Below, piece by piece: positions 45,716 to 54,918 of a stretch of DNA of 55,930 bases. The translations under genes and the position numbers were made by a program. Within the stretch, counting starts at the first letter, position 1, and every line of letters begins with the position of its first letter. Under the pieces are notes generated by a model. The model did not search any database. It saw nothing but the letters and a program-made list of their open reading frames with translations, and was not told the origin of the DNA. This stretch comes from Pseudomonadota bacterium. GTDB taxonomy: Bacteria; Myxococcota_A; UBA796; GCA-2862545. The DNA lies in the NCBI GenBank assembly GCA_005776945.1, contig SXOB01000064.1, forward strand, positions 1-55,930, in the 5' to 3' direction.

Positions 45716-47337
45716 AGCGCCTGGCTGCCTTCGCACTGGCGGCCTGCACAACTCCGGAACCACCTCCGGTCCTGACCCCACCCACGATTCCCTCGACGCC
45801 AACCATCCCGACCCTCCCTACGGCGACCAGCACGGGCACCCTGGCCTTGACCCTGGACGAGGTGGCCCCCCGCAACCAGTCCCTGTCGATGGACGAGGCC
45901 CTCGATCGCGACGACTGGATCGAGATCAGCAACCTCGGTACCGACAAAGTTGTGTTGGCGGGCTGGTCCATCGAGGTCGACGGCGTCAGCTGGGCGCTGC
46001 CCGACGAGGAACTACGCGGCGACAAACACCAGGTCGTGTGGCTGGACGGTGAGCCCGAAGAGGGGCCCTGGCACGCGCCGATGACGCTGGACGGCGAAGG
46101 CGGCAGCCTCACCTTGGTCGACCCCGAAGGCGGCCGCCAGACGGTGACCTGGGAGGACGTACCCGATGACGTCGTCGTCGGTCGCTTTCCGCCCGGTTCG
46201 GATGGCCTGCAGCCATCCATTCTCGCTTCGCCGGGGAACCGCAACCCCGTCGACCCGGGCACTGAGCTCGACCCGTCCACGGTTCTCTTTCCCGAAGACG
46301 AGATCCTTCGGATCGACATCAGCCTCCCCCCCGAGTCGTTGGACGCGCTTCGGGCCGACCCCTACGGCGACGCCCTCGGCTCTCTGAGCTTCGGCGGCGT
46401 CACATTTCCCCAGGTCGGCGTCGCCATCAAGGGTGGCTACGGCTCCTTCCGCACGATCGACCAAAAGGCGGCGCTGCGCATCAACCTCGACGCGTTCAGC
46501 TCGGGCGCCAGACTGCGCGGAATGGAACATCTGACGCTGAACAACATGGTGCAGGACTCGTCCTGCGGCCACGAGCGCCAGGTCTACCGACTCCTACGCG
46601 ACGCTGGCATTCCGGCTCCCCGTGTCGCCCACGCCGAACTCTATATGGACGGCGCCTACCGGGGTCTCTACTTGCTCGTCGAGACGGTCGACGACCAATT
46701 CCTCCAGCGTTGGTTCGACGACCCCAACGGCAACCTCTACGAAGGGGCCTATGGACCGGACTTGACCGCCTCGGGCATCTGGGGCCTGGAGTGGGACGAG
46801 CAGGGTTCGGACGACGTCGACGACCGCAGCGAACTGCTCGCCATCGCCGAACTCCTCGCCCAGGCCCCAACCGAGGACCTCGCTGACGACCTCGAAGCCC
46901 TCATCGACCTGGACCGCACCCTGCCGGGCCTCGCCGTCGAAGTCCTCGTCGGGCACTGGGACGGCTACTTCTACAGCCCCAACAACTACCGTCTGTACCA
47001 CGAGCCGAGCACGAACCAGACGACGCTGTTGCTCTGGGGAACGGACCAGACCTTCGGTTGGACAGGCGACCCTTGGGGTCCGGCGGGCGACCTTGCGTGG
47101 TGGATTCTCGAGGTCCCGTCCCTTCGCGCCAGGTTCGACGAGGCGTTGGCGGACATGGCGGTGCGCCTGCAAAACCAAGGCGTGGAGGTCGACGTTCCGG
47201 AGACCGCGATCCGCGTCCGACCCAGCTTTGAGGCCGACCCGTACCGGGAGGCCGACATGGCGACCTTCGACGCTGGGGCGCCGGCCACCGTCGACTACGT
47301 GAGCTGGTGGCCAGATTCCATTCTGGACCAGCTCTAG
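45712..47337 (+). CDS. CotH-like lipoprotein with lamin-tail domain
   Basis: 541 residues from a GTG overlapping the kinase stop (GTGA). The signal MKRLAAFALAAC has a basic start. After a Pro/Thr linker comes a lamin-tail-like beta domain (~43-160: APRNQSLSMDEALDRDDWIE then ISNLGTDKVVLAGW). The CotH kinase-like domain (~195-480) has VAIKGGYGSFRTIDQKAALR, GMEHLTLNNMVQDSS, YMDGAYRGLYLLVETVD and YSPNNYRLYHEPSTNQTTLL. CotH proteins phosphorylate spore or surface proteins in some bacteria. Coupling to the kinase gene suggests a joint role, still unknown. Confidence 0.82.
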   Translation: MKRLAAFALAACTTPEPPPVLTPPTIPSTPTIPTLPTATSTGTLALTLDEVAPRNQSLSMDEALDRDDWIEISNLGTDKVVLAGWSIEVDGVSWALPDEELRGDKHQVVWLDGEPEEGPWHAPMTLDGEGGSLTLVDPEGGRQTVTWEDVPDDVVVGRFPPGSDGLQPSILASPGNRNPVDPGTELDPSTVLFPEDEILRIDISLPPESLDALRADPYGDALGSLSFGGVTFPQVGVAIKGGYGSFRTIDQKAALRINLDAFSSGARLRGMEHLTLNNMVQDSSCGHERQVYRLLRDAGIPAPRVAHAELYMDGAYRGLYLLVETVDDQFLQRWFDDPNGNLYEGAYGPDLTASGIWGLEWDEQGSDDVDDRSELLAIAELLAQAPTEDLADDLEALIDLDRTLPGLAVEVLVGHWDGYFYSPNNYRLYHEPSTNQTTLLLWGTDQTFGWTGDPWGPAGDLAWWILEVPSLRARFDEALADMAVRLQNQGVEVDVPETAIRVRPSFEADPYREADMATFDAGAPATVDYVSWWPDSILDQL

Positions 47338-47374
47338 CAGGCTGCTGCAGCCTGCTGGCAGCCTGCTAGCAGGC
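47337..47374. terminator. Bidirectional hairpin cluster between convergent genes
   Basis: GCAGGCTGC-T-GCAGCCTGC (47337-47355) is a 9-bp stem palindrome, and GCCTGCTAGCAGGC (47361-47374) is a second perfect palindrome. The motif AGCCTGCT occurs twice in direct orientation. It sits between the ends of the CotH gene (+) and the MopE gene (-). There is no U tract, so termination would be by structure or factor-dependent. Confidence 0.5.
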
Positions 47375-47387
47375 CGCACCCCGCCAG

Positions 47388-48839
47388 TTAGTCGACGACT
47401 TCGCAGACGTAGGGCAACGCCGCCGAACACGGCATGTCGTTCCAGTTGATGCCGCTCCAGCGGAACGTCATGCAGTCCTCCCCGCCGGCGTCGTTGGGCT
47501 CTCCGGGCGCCCAGTTGCGGTAGGTCGATGGGTCGCCGCCCGCCCACACCCACGTACCTTCGGACGCGACGTCGTTCAGCGCGGCCCACCAGCTCGTCGC
47601 CCAAATCAAGCCGGCCTGGTCGTGAACCCAGAGTTCCTCCGCCGCATCGGTGAACGCCACCAGTTCCATGCCCCAGCCTTGACACGTCGCCGATGCGAGG
47701 TCCCAGGTCACCGCCGTCGGGCAGTACGCGTGCACTGAGTCCTCCCAAGGCACCACGGTGCACCCGTCACACGCCGCCTCGTCGATGCTCAGGTTGCAAT
47801 TGTCGTCGACGCCGTTGCACAACTCCGTCGCGTGCGGGCCAATCGCGCCGTCGTTGTCGTCACAATCCCCCGTACACGTCGTGCGCCCGTCGCCATCGGC
47901 GTCGACCGTTTCGGATGTCGCTGGGTCGCAGTCGGTGTCGACGCCGTCACAGGCCTCGGGTTGGTCGGGGTGGATGCGCGAATCGGCGTCGTTGCAGTCC
48001 TCCGCACATAGCGGCCAACCGTCTCCGTCGGCGTCGGTCTCGTCGGCGGGTATGACCCCGTCGCAGTCCGAGTCCACGCCGTCGCATTCCTCGACGAAGC
48101 CGCCGGCGCTCAGCGGGTCGTTGTCGTCGCAGTCCCCGTCGCAGGAGCTGACGCCGTCTCCGTCGAGGTCGAAGCCGTCGTCCGTGACCCCATTGCAGTC
48201 ATTGTCCACGCCGTCGCACATCTCGACCTGCCAAGGTCCAACCGCCGGGTCGTCGTCGTTGCAATCCCCTTTGCAGGTCTGCACGCCGTCGTTGTCCTTG
48301 TCGAAGCCCTCGTCCACGAGGGCGTCGCAGTCGTTGTCGCGCGAGTCGCAGACCTCGGTCGCAAGGGGGTGCCTCAGCGGGTCGTCGTCGTCGCAATCGA
48401 TGCACGCGCCGACCTGGTCGCCATCGGCATCAAAGGCCTCGTCCGCAAGGCCCGAGCAGTCGTTGTCGATGCCGTCGCACACGTCCTCGAGGCCGGGCGC
48501 CGACAGCGGGTCGTCGTCGTCACAGTCATAGCAGGCGTCGACGCCGTCGAGGTCGAGGTCCACCGGCCGCTCGGGTTCGCCATCGCAGTCGTCGTCGAGA
48601 CCGTTGCACAGCTCAGGCGCGCCTGGAAAGACGAGCGGGTCCGCGTCGTTGCAATCGACGTCCTTCGTCGGGACTTCGCAGATGGAGAGTGGGACGCCGT
48701 CGCCGTCGCCGTCGATGTCCTCGTCGATGAGGCTATCGCCGTCGTCGTCCAAGCCGTTGCAGATCTCCACAGCCGCGTCGGGTGCGTCGGTCGGCGGGAC
48801 GCCGAGATCACACCCGGCCATCGTGAAGAACCACATCAT
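47388..48839 (-). CDS. Lipoprotein with MopE-type metal-binding repeats and C-type lectin domain
   Basis: 483 residues, signal MMWFFTMAGC (forced start). Residues ~25-360 hold seven complete repeats of about 42 residues built on CDGxDNDCxGxxDE ... DADGDGxxxCxxDCDDxDP, the MopE/thrombospondin-3-like Ca/Cu-binding pattern. Residues ~362-483 form a C-type lectin domain: SWWAALNDVASEGTWVWAGG, NWAPGEPNDAGGEDC (EPN sugar/Ca site), INWNDMPC and PYVCE. It should be a surface adhesin stabilised by metal. Overlaps the TPR gene start-stop by 4 bp. Confidence 0.9.
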   Translation of the reverse strand: MMWFFTMAGCDLGVPPTDAPDAAVEICNGLDDDGDSLIDEDIDGDGDGVPLSICEVPTKDVDCNDADPLVFPGAPELCNGLDDDCDGEPERPVDLDLDGVDACYDCDDDDPLSAPGLEDVCDGIDNDCSGLADEAFDADGDQVGACIDCDDDDPLRHPLATEVCDSRDNDCDALVDEGFDKDNDGVQTCKGDCNDDDPAVGPWQVEMCDGVDNDCNGVTDDGFDLDGDGVSSCDGDCDDNDPLSAGGFVEECDGVDSDCDGVIPADETDADGDGWPLCAEDCNDADSRIHPDQPEACDGVDTDCDPATSETVDADGDGRTTCTGDCDDNDGAIGPHATELCNGVDDNCNLSIDEAACDGCTVVPWEDSVHAYCPTAVTWDLASATCQGWGMELVAFTDAAEELWVHDQAGLIWATSWWAALNDVASEGTWVWAGGDPSTYRNWAPGEPNDAGGEDCMTFRWSGINWNDMPCSAALPYVCEVVD

Positions 48840-50254
48840 GGGGCCGACCTCAGTCTGGCAGCGATGGCAGCCAACTCGGCGCGCCCAGTTTGCTTGGCGA
48901 GGGCGTCGATCCAGGCAGCGGCTTCGGACTTTCGCCCGCTGTGCACGGCCGCAAGAACGAAGACGACGCCGACCTCGGAAAAGGCCTGTCGCTGGAGCTG
49001 GACCCGGGCGGCCTCATAGGCTTCATCCGCACGCCCAAGCTCGAGCAAGTAGGCCGGGCGCGCGGCCACGGCGCGTCCCGAAGCGGGAAACTGTTCGGCG
49101 GTCTCGCCGAACAGCGCCAACGCGGCGTCCCGCTGCCCGAGCGCCGCGCGCGCCTTGCACGCCGCCAGCCACAGGTCGACGTCCCAAGTGTGAACGGCGC
49201 GCGCCGCGTCGAGCAGCGGAAGGGCGGCCGCAGGGTCCCCCGCGGACAACAGGACGGCGCCAAGCACGGCCGAGGCATCCGGGTCGCCGGGGAACAACGT
49301 CAACACCTTACGCAGCTCGCTCGTGGCGCGCGCGGCGTCCCCTTGGGCCCGCGCTGCGCCCGCCAAGGCCAGAGAGGCGACGGCCGAGCGGGGGTAGCGT
49401 CGGACAACGTCGGTCAGCGCCATGACGGCGGCCGCGTCCAACTTCGCGTTCGCCGCGACGATGGCCTGGTGGCCGGCGACGTCGAGCCGCCCCGAGGCCA
49501 ACTCTTCGGCGGCGCGCGTGATGTGCCGGACCCGCAGCGGGTCAGCACCAAGGCGAGCGGCCAGGACGACCGCTTGGCGGGCCTTGGAGGGCTGATTGGC
49601 ATCCACCCAGGCCTCGGAAAGCCGGAGATGGATGGCGGGGTTCTCTGGCGCCGCCGCAGCCGCCTCCTGCAGGACGGGCAAAGCGTCGGAGGCCGGAGCC
49701 AGGTCGGCATAGAGCAGCGCGAGACTCGTCGCGTCGACGACGGCGTCGAGGCCGGCACGGGCGGAAGAAAGGGCCTCCGCCTTCCGGTTCATCCCCATGT
49801 GGGCGCGGACGAGCCCCATCCACGCTTCCTCGAGGCTGCCATCAAGGTCGACGGCCCGTTCAAAGGCCTGCTTGGCGCCCGGCCAGTCCCCCCGCGCAAG
49901 GTAGATCGAGCCCGCGCCCATGTTGGCGCGCGCATGGCTCGGATCGAGGCGCAGCGCCGCTTCGTAGGCGGCCATCGAGCCGGCGTCGTCCGGCGTCGCC
50001 CGGCCCAACAAGTAGTGGCGGTCCGCGTCGGTGGGCGTCTTGGCGACGGCCGCAAGGGCCTGTTCGCGGGCGACGGCAGCTCGGCCAATGGACACGAGGA
50101 TGTCGATGAAACGCTCTTCGACCTCCACGTCTCCCGGGTTGGCGGTGACCTCGGCGGCGGCCACCTTGAGGGCCTCCGTGATGCGCCCCTGGGCCAGGAG
50201 TTGGTCGACGTCGGCGCCGAGCGCAAGGCCCGTCCAAAGTGCTAAGGTCCACAC
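48836..50254 (-). CDS. Exported TPR-repeat protein
   Basis: 472 residues from the GTG at 50254, giving the signal MWTLALWTGLALGADVD; an ATG at 50272 would add six residues. The rest is a superhelix of TPR-like units (LLAQGRITEALKVAAAEV, AAYEAALRLDPSHARANMGA, AFERAVDLDGSLEEAWMGLV, ARAQGDAARATSELRKVLTL). TTAGGG lies 8 nt before the GTG, so the transcript may be leaderless. It precedes the MopE-lectin gene and is translationally coupled to it, which suggests an assembly partner. Confidence 0.8.
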   Translation of the reverse strand: MWTLALWTGLALGADVDQLLAQGRITEALKVAAAEVTANPGDVEVEERFIDILVSIGRAAVAREQALAAVAKTPTDADRHYLLGRATPDDAGSMAAYEAALRLDPSHARANMGAGSIYLARGDWPGAKQAFERAVDLDGSLEEAWMGLVRAHMGMNRKAEALSSARAGLDAVVDATSLALLYADLAPASDALPVLQEAAAAAPENPAIHLRLSEAWVDANQPSKARQAVVLAARLGADPLRVRHITRAAEELASGRLDVAGHQAIVAANAKLDAAAVMALTDVVRRYPRSAVASLALAGAARAQGDAARATSELRKVLTLFPGDPDASAVLGAVLLSAGDPAAALPLLDAARAVHTWDVDLWLAACKARAALGQRDAALALFGETAEQFPASGRAVAARPAYLLELGRADEAYEAARVQLQRQAFSEVGVVFVLAAVHSGRKSEAAAWIDALAKQTGRAELAAIAARLRSAP

Positions 50255-50262
50255 GTCCGAGG

Positions 50263-50268
50263 CCCTAA
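50263..50268 (-). promoter_or_regulatory. Candidate -10 element, leaderless TPR gene
   Basis: Minus-strand TTAGGG preceded by GG; 8 nt separate it from the GTG at 50254. It overlaps the ribosome-site region of the divergent PEGA gene. Confidence 0.45.
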
Positions 50269-50270
50269 CC

Positions 50271-51575
50271 ATGTCGACCTGGATCACCGCCGCCCTTCTG
50301 CTGGGGACCGACGCCCGGGCCGCCGACGCCGACCTCCCTCGCATCGCGGTGGTGGGCATCCACCAGACGGAGCTCACGCTCGCGGCCCAGGAGGTCTTCG
50401 TCGCTCGTGCGGCCGAGACGATCACCCGTTCCAAAGCGGCGAGCGGCCTTGGCCCCGCTGACGTCCACACGGCCATCCGCGGCCGCGAAACCGTCATCGT
50501 CGAAGATGGCCTGCTGGCCGAAGGGCGTCGCCTCCTCGCCGACGGCACCAACCTCTACAACCTTGCCCAGCCCGAAGAGGCCATCGCGTCGCTGGAAAAC
50601 GCCATCGCGTCGCTCGAATTGGGCGTCGCGGCGTCGAACACGTCGAAGGACCTGTGGGACACCTGGATGTTGGTGGGCACATGCCACCACGCCATGGACC
50701 GCACGGACGCCGCCCGTGCGGCTTGGGAAGTGGCCGCGGCCATCAACCCGGAACGCAAACCGAGCGCAGCGATGTTCCCCCCAGACGTCGTCAGCGGCTA
50801 CGAGTTCGCGCGCACCGCGGCAGCCACGGGCGGCCACCCCATCCGGGTCGTCGCTCCGGCGGGCCACACGGTGTTCGTCGACGGTCTCGAACGCGGCGTC
50901 ACGCCATTGACGGTGCCAGGCGTCTTGCCCGGCCCCCACCACGTGGTCGTCCGCGGCCCCGAAGGCATGGGGCACGTCCGCGCCGTCGTGCCGCCCGGAC
51001 GCGACACCACCGCCGTATCGGTGACGCTCGGGCCGCCTACGCTGGGACAGGCGGCGACCTCTGCGGCCGGCCGCGGTCGCCAGGTCGCTGGACTCTACCA
51101 AGCGTTGGGCACACGGGCAGAGGATGTGGACTACATCCTCCTCGCTGGCGTCGACCAAGGCCAACTGGCCATGCAGCTCTACAGCGCCCGCGCGGAGGCG
51201 TTTTCGCGCGAGGTGCGCGTCCCGGTCACGGGGACGGCCGACGACGAGGCGATCGGCGTTCTGCCCCTCCTGCTCGCGCTTCTCGACGAATCGGGACAGC
51301 TGCCCGAATTGGCCCGGGCCACGACCGCGGCGCCAGTGGCCGTGGGATCGAATCCTTGGTTGGCCTCGGCCCTGTTGTCGCCACCGACTCCAACAGAGGC
51401 GCCGGTCGACGTTGCTCAGACTCCCGAACGCGAGTCCAAGGGCGGGAAAACGGCCCTCATCGTCGCAGGAACGGCGGGCGGTGCCCTGCTCGTCGGAGGC
51501 GGCGTCGCCGCAGCCGTATTGTTGACGGGCGGGCCACCGGCGGATGGCGGGACGATCGTCGTCGGGCCGTTCTGA
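50271..51575 (+). CDS. Exported TPR/PEGA-domain protein with C-terminal membrane helix
   Basis: 434 residues. The signal MSTWITAALLLGTDARAADA is followed by an alpha/beta opening (PRIAVVGIHQTELTLAAQEV) and a TPR-like part (~90-170). A PEGA-type domain lies at ~195-255 (GHTVFVDGLERGVTPLTVPG). A Pro-rich linker precedes a C-terminal helix (TALIVAGTAGGALLVGGGVA). This is a common Myxococcota layout of unknown function. GAGG lies 8 nt before the ATG; TGCTAAGGT (50240-50248) is a candidate -10. The start codon lies 16 bp from that of the divergent TPR gene. Confidence 0.78.
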   Translation: MSTWITAALLLGTDARAADADLPRIAVVGIHQTELTLAAQEVFVARAAETITRSKAASGLGPADVHTAIRGRETVIVEDGLLAEGRRLLADGTNLYNLAQPEEAIASLENAIASLELGVAASNTSKDLWDTWMLVGTCHHAMDRTDAARAAWEVAAAINPERKPSAAMFPPDVVSGYEFARTAAATGGHPIRVVAPAGHTVFVDGLERGVTPLTVPGVLPGPHHVVVRGPEGMGHVRAVVPPGRDTTAVSVTLGPPTLGQAATSAAGRGRQVAGLYQALGTRAEDVDYILLAGVDQGQLAMQLYSARAEAFSREVRVPVTGTADDEAIGVLPLLLALLDESGQLPELARATTAAPVAVGSNPWLASALLSPPTPTEAPVDVAQTPERESKGGKTALIVAGTAGGALLVGGGVAAAVLLTGGPPADGGTIVVGPF

Positions 51576-51608
51576 CGGCCGAGGACAGAGGACCAGCCTT
51601 CAACCGAC

Positions 51609-52010
51609 CTACTGCAGCCCCGTCACCTTGTCGCCCTTCTCGATTCCCTTCGCCGCAAACCACCCCTGCGGCACTTCGATGGCGTACCGTGCCGGGTACA
51701 GGCTCGTGACGCGCGCCGTGTCGAACGGCGTCAGGTCGGAAATGCGCACGATGACGCCCTGGCCGTCCACGTAGGCGATGCTGAGCGGAATCTGCGTGTC
51801 CTTCATCCAGAAGCCGCGGACGCGTTCGTCCTGGAAAACGAACAACATCCCGTCGCCTTCGGCGAGCGACTTCCGGAACATCAGGCCCCTTGCGCGCTCC
51901 GCGTCGTCGTCGGCCACTTCGACCGTCAGCGTTTGACCGCCAACCTGAATCGTCTGCGTAGGCAGCGTGGCCTCGGTGGCGCACGCGACCCAGGGTGTGA
52001 GCCACATCAT
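51609..52010 (-). CDS. DUF192-family lipoprotein
   Basis: 133 residues, signal [10 protein letters not shown] (forced start). The DUF192 fold is clear: [38 protein letters not shown], and [20 protein letters not shown]. Members are small secreted beta-rich proteins of uncertain function. Coupled to ruvB by a 4-bp overlap. Confidence 0.92.
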   Translation of the reverse strand: MMWLTPWVACATEATLPTQTIQVGGQTLTVEVADDDAERARGLMFRKSLAEGDGMLFVFQDERVRGFWMKDTQIPLSIAYVDGQGVIVRISDLTPFDTARVTSLYPARYAIEVPQGWFAAKGIEKGDKVTGLQ

Positions 52011-53026
52011 GGAATCAACCGGGTTTGGGGATCGTCCGTTTCAGCGCGGGGCGGCAGGCCAAGGTGGGCTCTGGCCGCCGGCGTGAGCATTCGGCCCCTC
52101 GGCGTCCGTTGAAGGAAGCCGAGTTGCAGCAAATAGGGCTCCGACGCGTCTTCGATCGTGTCCTTGGATTCACCGAGCGCGGCCGCAAGCGTGTCGAGGC
52201 CCACGGGGCCGCCAGAGAACTTGATTTCGATCGTCTCGAGAATTCGCTGGTCCAGACTGTCCAGGCCTTTGGGATCGATGTCGAGGCGGTTGAGCGCCGA
52301 CCTCGTCGAGTTTCCGTCGATCGTGCCGTCGCCTTCTACCTGCGCGAAGTCGCGAACACGCCGCAAGAGGCGCGTCGCCACGCGGGGCGTACCCCGACTC
52401 CGGGAGGCCAATTCCCGAAGACCATCCATGGTAGCTACGACGCCCAATTTCTCCGCCGCCCGGATGAGGATGCGCTCCAACTCGTCGGGCCGGTAAAAGT
52501 CGAACGTACAGTGGATGCCGAAGCGCGCACGCAGCGGTGATGTCAACAAACCCGTTCGCGTCGTCGCGCCGACCAGTGTGAACCTCGACAGCGGGAGACG
52601 GACGGAGTGCGCCGCGGGCCCCGACCCCAGAATCACGTCGAGCTGGTAGTCCTCCCTCGCCGGGTACAGGACTTCCTCGACGGCACGCGGCATCCGATGG
52701 ATTTCGTCGATGAAGAGGACCTGCCGCGGCTCGAGATTCGACAACACAGCCGCCAGATCGCCCTTGCGCTCCAGCGTCGGCCCACTTGCAATCGTGCAGG
52801 GGACGCCGAGTTCCTCTCCCAGAATTTGTGCCAGGCTCGTCTTCCCCAACCCTGGCGGTCCCGCGAGCAGCACGTGGTCCAACGCCTCGCCCCGCGCCAG
52901 CGCCGCACGGACGTAGACCCGCAAGTTGTCGACGATTCGGCCCTGGCCGACGAATTCGGCAAACCGGCGCGGCCGGAGTGCCGGATCGAGGTCGCCGCGG
53001 TCATTCACGTCGAGCAACGGATTCAC
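52007..53026 (-). CDS. ruvB: Holliday junction branch-migration helicase RuvB
   Basis: 339 residues from a GTG (GTGA overlap with ruvA). Walker [11 protein letters not shown], Walker [10 protein letters not shown], sensor [18 protein letters not shown] with arginine finger, and a winged-helix end ([19 protein letters not shown]). It forms the hexameric motor on RuvA-bound junctions. Confidence 0.98.
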   Translation of the reverse strand: MNPLLDVNDRGDLDPALRPRRFAEFVGQGRIVDNLRVYVRAALARGEALDHVLLAGPPGLGKTSLAQILGEELGVPCTIASGPTLERKGDLAAVLSNLEPRQVLFIDEIHRMPRAVEEVLYPAREDYQLDVILGSGPAAHSVRLPLSRFTLVGATTRTGLLTSPLRARFGIHCTFDFYRPDELERILIRAAEKLGVVATMDGLRELASRSRGTPRVATRLLRRVRDFAQVEGDGTIDGNSTRSALNRLDIDPKGLDSLDQRILETIEIKFSGGPVGLDTLAAALGESKDTIEDASEPYLLQLGFLQRTPRGRMLTPAARAHLGLPPRAETDDPQTRLIP

Positions 53027-53622
53027 GAGCGCACCGACAGCACCCGGAGGGCCTCGCGGAGTCGAAGCTCAACGGCAGCGTCGGGACCGAGGCCCTTGGC
53101 CTTGAGCGCCGCCAACGCGTGATCGATCTCCGTTCGCCCGTATTCGAGCTGGGCCAGCGCGAGGACGAGCGGGTCCGCGACGACCTTCGGGGCTGAAACC
53201 AGCGAAATCGACTCAAGCGGCGTCCCCAATTTGCCCTTGAGTTCGAGCACGAGGCGCTGGGCCGTCTTCTTCCCGATGCCCGGAACGCGAGAGAGGCTGA
53301 CGACGTCTTCCGTCTCGATCGCACGCGCCAAGCCAGCCGCCGGCAAGACCTCCAACAGGGCGTGCGCGAGCCTGGCGCCGACGCCGGTCACCGCAATCAG
53401 CTCGCGAAAGGCAGCCCGGTCCGCCAACTCGTCAAAGCCATGCAGCGTGATGGCGTCCTCGCGCACGAGGGTCACGACATGGGCGACGGCTTGTGCGCCG
53501 TCTGCCATCCACCGGCGCACGGCGCGGGAAGGCGCCGAGACCTCGTAGCCCACGCCCCCGACGTCGATGACGGCCGCGCCCGGCGCCGAGTCGACGACTT
53601 CCCCGACGAGGCGCGCAATCAT
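53023..53622 (-). CDS. ruvA: Holliday junction-binding protein RuvA
   Basis: 199 residues from the ATG at 53622. N-terminal OB fold ([20 protein letters not shown]), helix-hairpin-helix motifs ([37 protein letters not shown]) and the C-terminal RuvB-binding three-helix domain are present. ATGA overlap with ruvC. Confidence 0.98.
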   Translation of the reverse strand: MIARLVGEVVDSAPGAAVIDVGGVGYEVSAPSRAVRRWMADGAQAVAHVVTLVREDAITLHGFDELADRAAFRELIAVTGVGARLAHALLEVLPAAGLARAIETEDVVSLSRVPGIGKKTAQRLVLELKGKLGTPLESISLVSAPKVVADPLVLALAQLEYGRTEIDHALAALKAKGLGPDAAVELRLREALRVLSVRS

Positions 53623-54098
53623 CGCGCCGCCCAAGGCCGGTGACTCAGGTGCGTGATCGCGATGGCCAACGCGTCCGTCACGTCGTGCGGCCCTTCCGGG
53701 CGGACGCCGAGCAACATTCCTACGACGCGCGCAATGCCCTCCTTATCCGCCTTCCCGGTGGCGCCCGTCGTCCTCTTGACCGTCATCGGATTGTACGGAA
53801 CCGCTTCGTGCCCGGCTTGCGCGGCCGCCAGCAGGGCCACGCCGCGCGCTTGCCCCAACTTGAGCGCGGATTCGCTGCTCTTGTGGCGGAAGATCGCCTC
53901 GATCGCCACCCCCTCCGGCTTGTGCTCGGCGAGCGCATCGACCAGAAAGCGATGGATGCGCGCCAACCGCGAACCCATGGGTTCGTCTGCCGACGTACTC
54001 ACCATGCCCGAAGCCACATAGCGAAACGCGCCCCCCCGCGCGGATACCACGCCGTAGGCCGTGACCGTAGAGCCTGGATCGATGCCCATGACGACCAT
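53619..54098 (-). CDS. ruvC: Holliday junction endonuclease RuvC
   Basis: 159 residues. The acidic active site is intact: GIDPGSTVTAYG (Asp), GVAIEAIFRHKSSESALKLG (Glu) and HDVTDALAIAITH (two Asp). The ATG at 54098 (MVVMGIDPG) fits the family N-terminus; 54089 is a second option. First gene of ruvC-ruvA-ruvB-DUF192. Its 5' end overlaps that of lpxC on the other strand. Confidence 0.97.
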   Translation of the reverse strand: MVVMGIDPGSTVTAYGVVSARGGAFRYVASGMVSTSADEPMGSRLARIHRFLVDALAEHKPEGVAIEAIFRHKSSESALKLGQARGVALLAAAQAGHEAVPYNPMTVKRTTGATGKADKEGIARVVGMLLGVRPEGPHDVTDALAIAITHLSHRPWAAR

Positions 54099-54918
54099 CG
54101 CCAAGGCTGTAGCCGCCAGCCCGATCGGGGTCCACGGCGCCGCACGCCTGACGGCGCGGATTGAGGTCGATGGCCACGGCGTGCACACCGGCGCACCCGG
54201 ACGGGTGACGCTGACCCCCGGTGACCCGGGGTCCGGGCGCCTGTGGCGATCGCGCGGCATGAGCGTCCCCATCGACGCGACCCTCGTCGACGGCGCCCCC
54301 GGCCAGTCCTCACTCCGCGTCGGCGACCTCGCGTTGCAGACGGTGGAGCACGTCCTTGCCGCGATCTCGGTCCTCGGCTTGCGGGATGTCGTCCTCGAGG
54401 GCGAGGGCGAAGCACCCATCCTCGACGGGACCGTCGGAGCGTGGGTCGAGCGTCTCCGACCAGCGGTCGTCGGCGACGACCCTCGCCCAACGACCACATT
54501 GCCAAGGGTCCTTCGGGTCGAGGCAGCGGGGGGTCGCGCCACCGTTGCGCCCGCCAAGCGACGCGAACTCGCCGTCCGCATCGACTTCGGCGAAGGTTGG
54601 TCGACGGTGGCGGCCTGGGGAGAAGGCGACGACCCTACCCTCTGGCTCTCTGCACGGACCTTCGTCCGTCAGGTCGACGTCCAAGCGTTTCAGGCCGCTG
54701 GGCGCGGGCGGGGCGCGTCGCTCGAAAACACCTTCGTCTTGGATCCGACCGACCCCTGTGGCCAGTCGGAGGCCGCTCGACACAAGCTCGCCGACCTCGT
54801 CGGGGACCTCGCCGTGATGCCGCCCGACCTCGCGTTCCAAGCCTGGGTCGTTCGCCCGTCCCACGCCCTGAACCGAAACCTCGCCCGCGCAATCGCGAGC
54901 ATCAGCCCAATCGGGTGA
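54088..54918 (+). CDS. lpxC: UDP-3-O-acyl-GlcNAc deacetylase
   Basis: 276 residues (usual ~300). The zinc ligands are present: VEHVLAAI (His), ARHKLADLVGDLAV (His, Asp), and PSHALNRNLARAI (catalytic His). Other blocks are GHGVHTG and ILDGTVGAWV. LpxC commits to lipid A synthesis, so the cell has LPS. The start is unclear: ATGs at 54088, 54082 and 54061 are in frame and all overlap the ruvC coding region; family alignment would accept a start nearer 54148, but only CTG is there. Confidence 0.93.
   Translation: MTTIAKAVAASPIGVHGAARLTARIEVDGHGVHTGAPGRVTLTPGDPGSGRLWRSRGMSVPIDATLVDGAPGQSSLRVGDLALQTVEHVLAAISVLGLRDVVLEGEGEAPILDGTVGAWVERLRPAVVGDDPRPTTTLPRVLRVEAAGGRATVAPAKRRELAVRIDFGEGWSTVAAWGEGDDPTLWLSARTFVRQVDVQAFQAAGRGRGASLENTFVLDPTDPCGQSEAARHKLADLVGDLAVMPPDLAFQAWVVRPSHALNRNLARAIASISPIG

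Noticed and set aside
47388..48780. Repeated DNA in the MopE gene as a mobile or recombination repeat
   Set aside because: The similarity follows from the repeated protein domain; units differ at DNA level and keep the reading frame.
50270..50273. CATG giving start codons on both strands for two divergent genes
   Set aside because: The TPR gene is better started at the GTG at 50254, which gives a signal sequence like its peers and fits the TTAGGG element, so the shared codon is probably coincidence.
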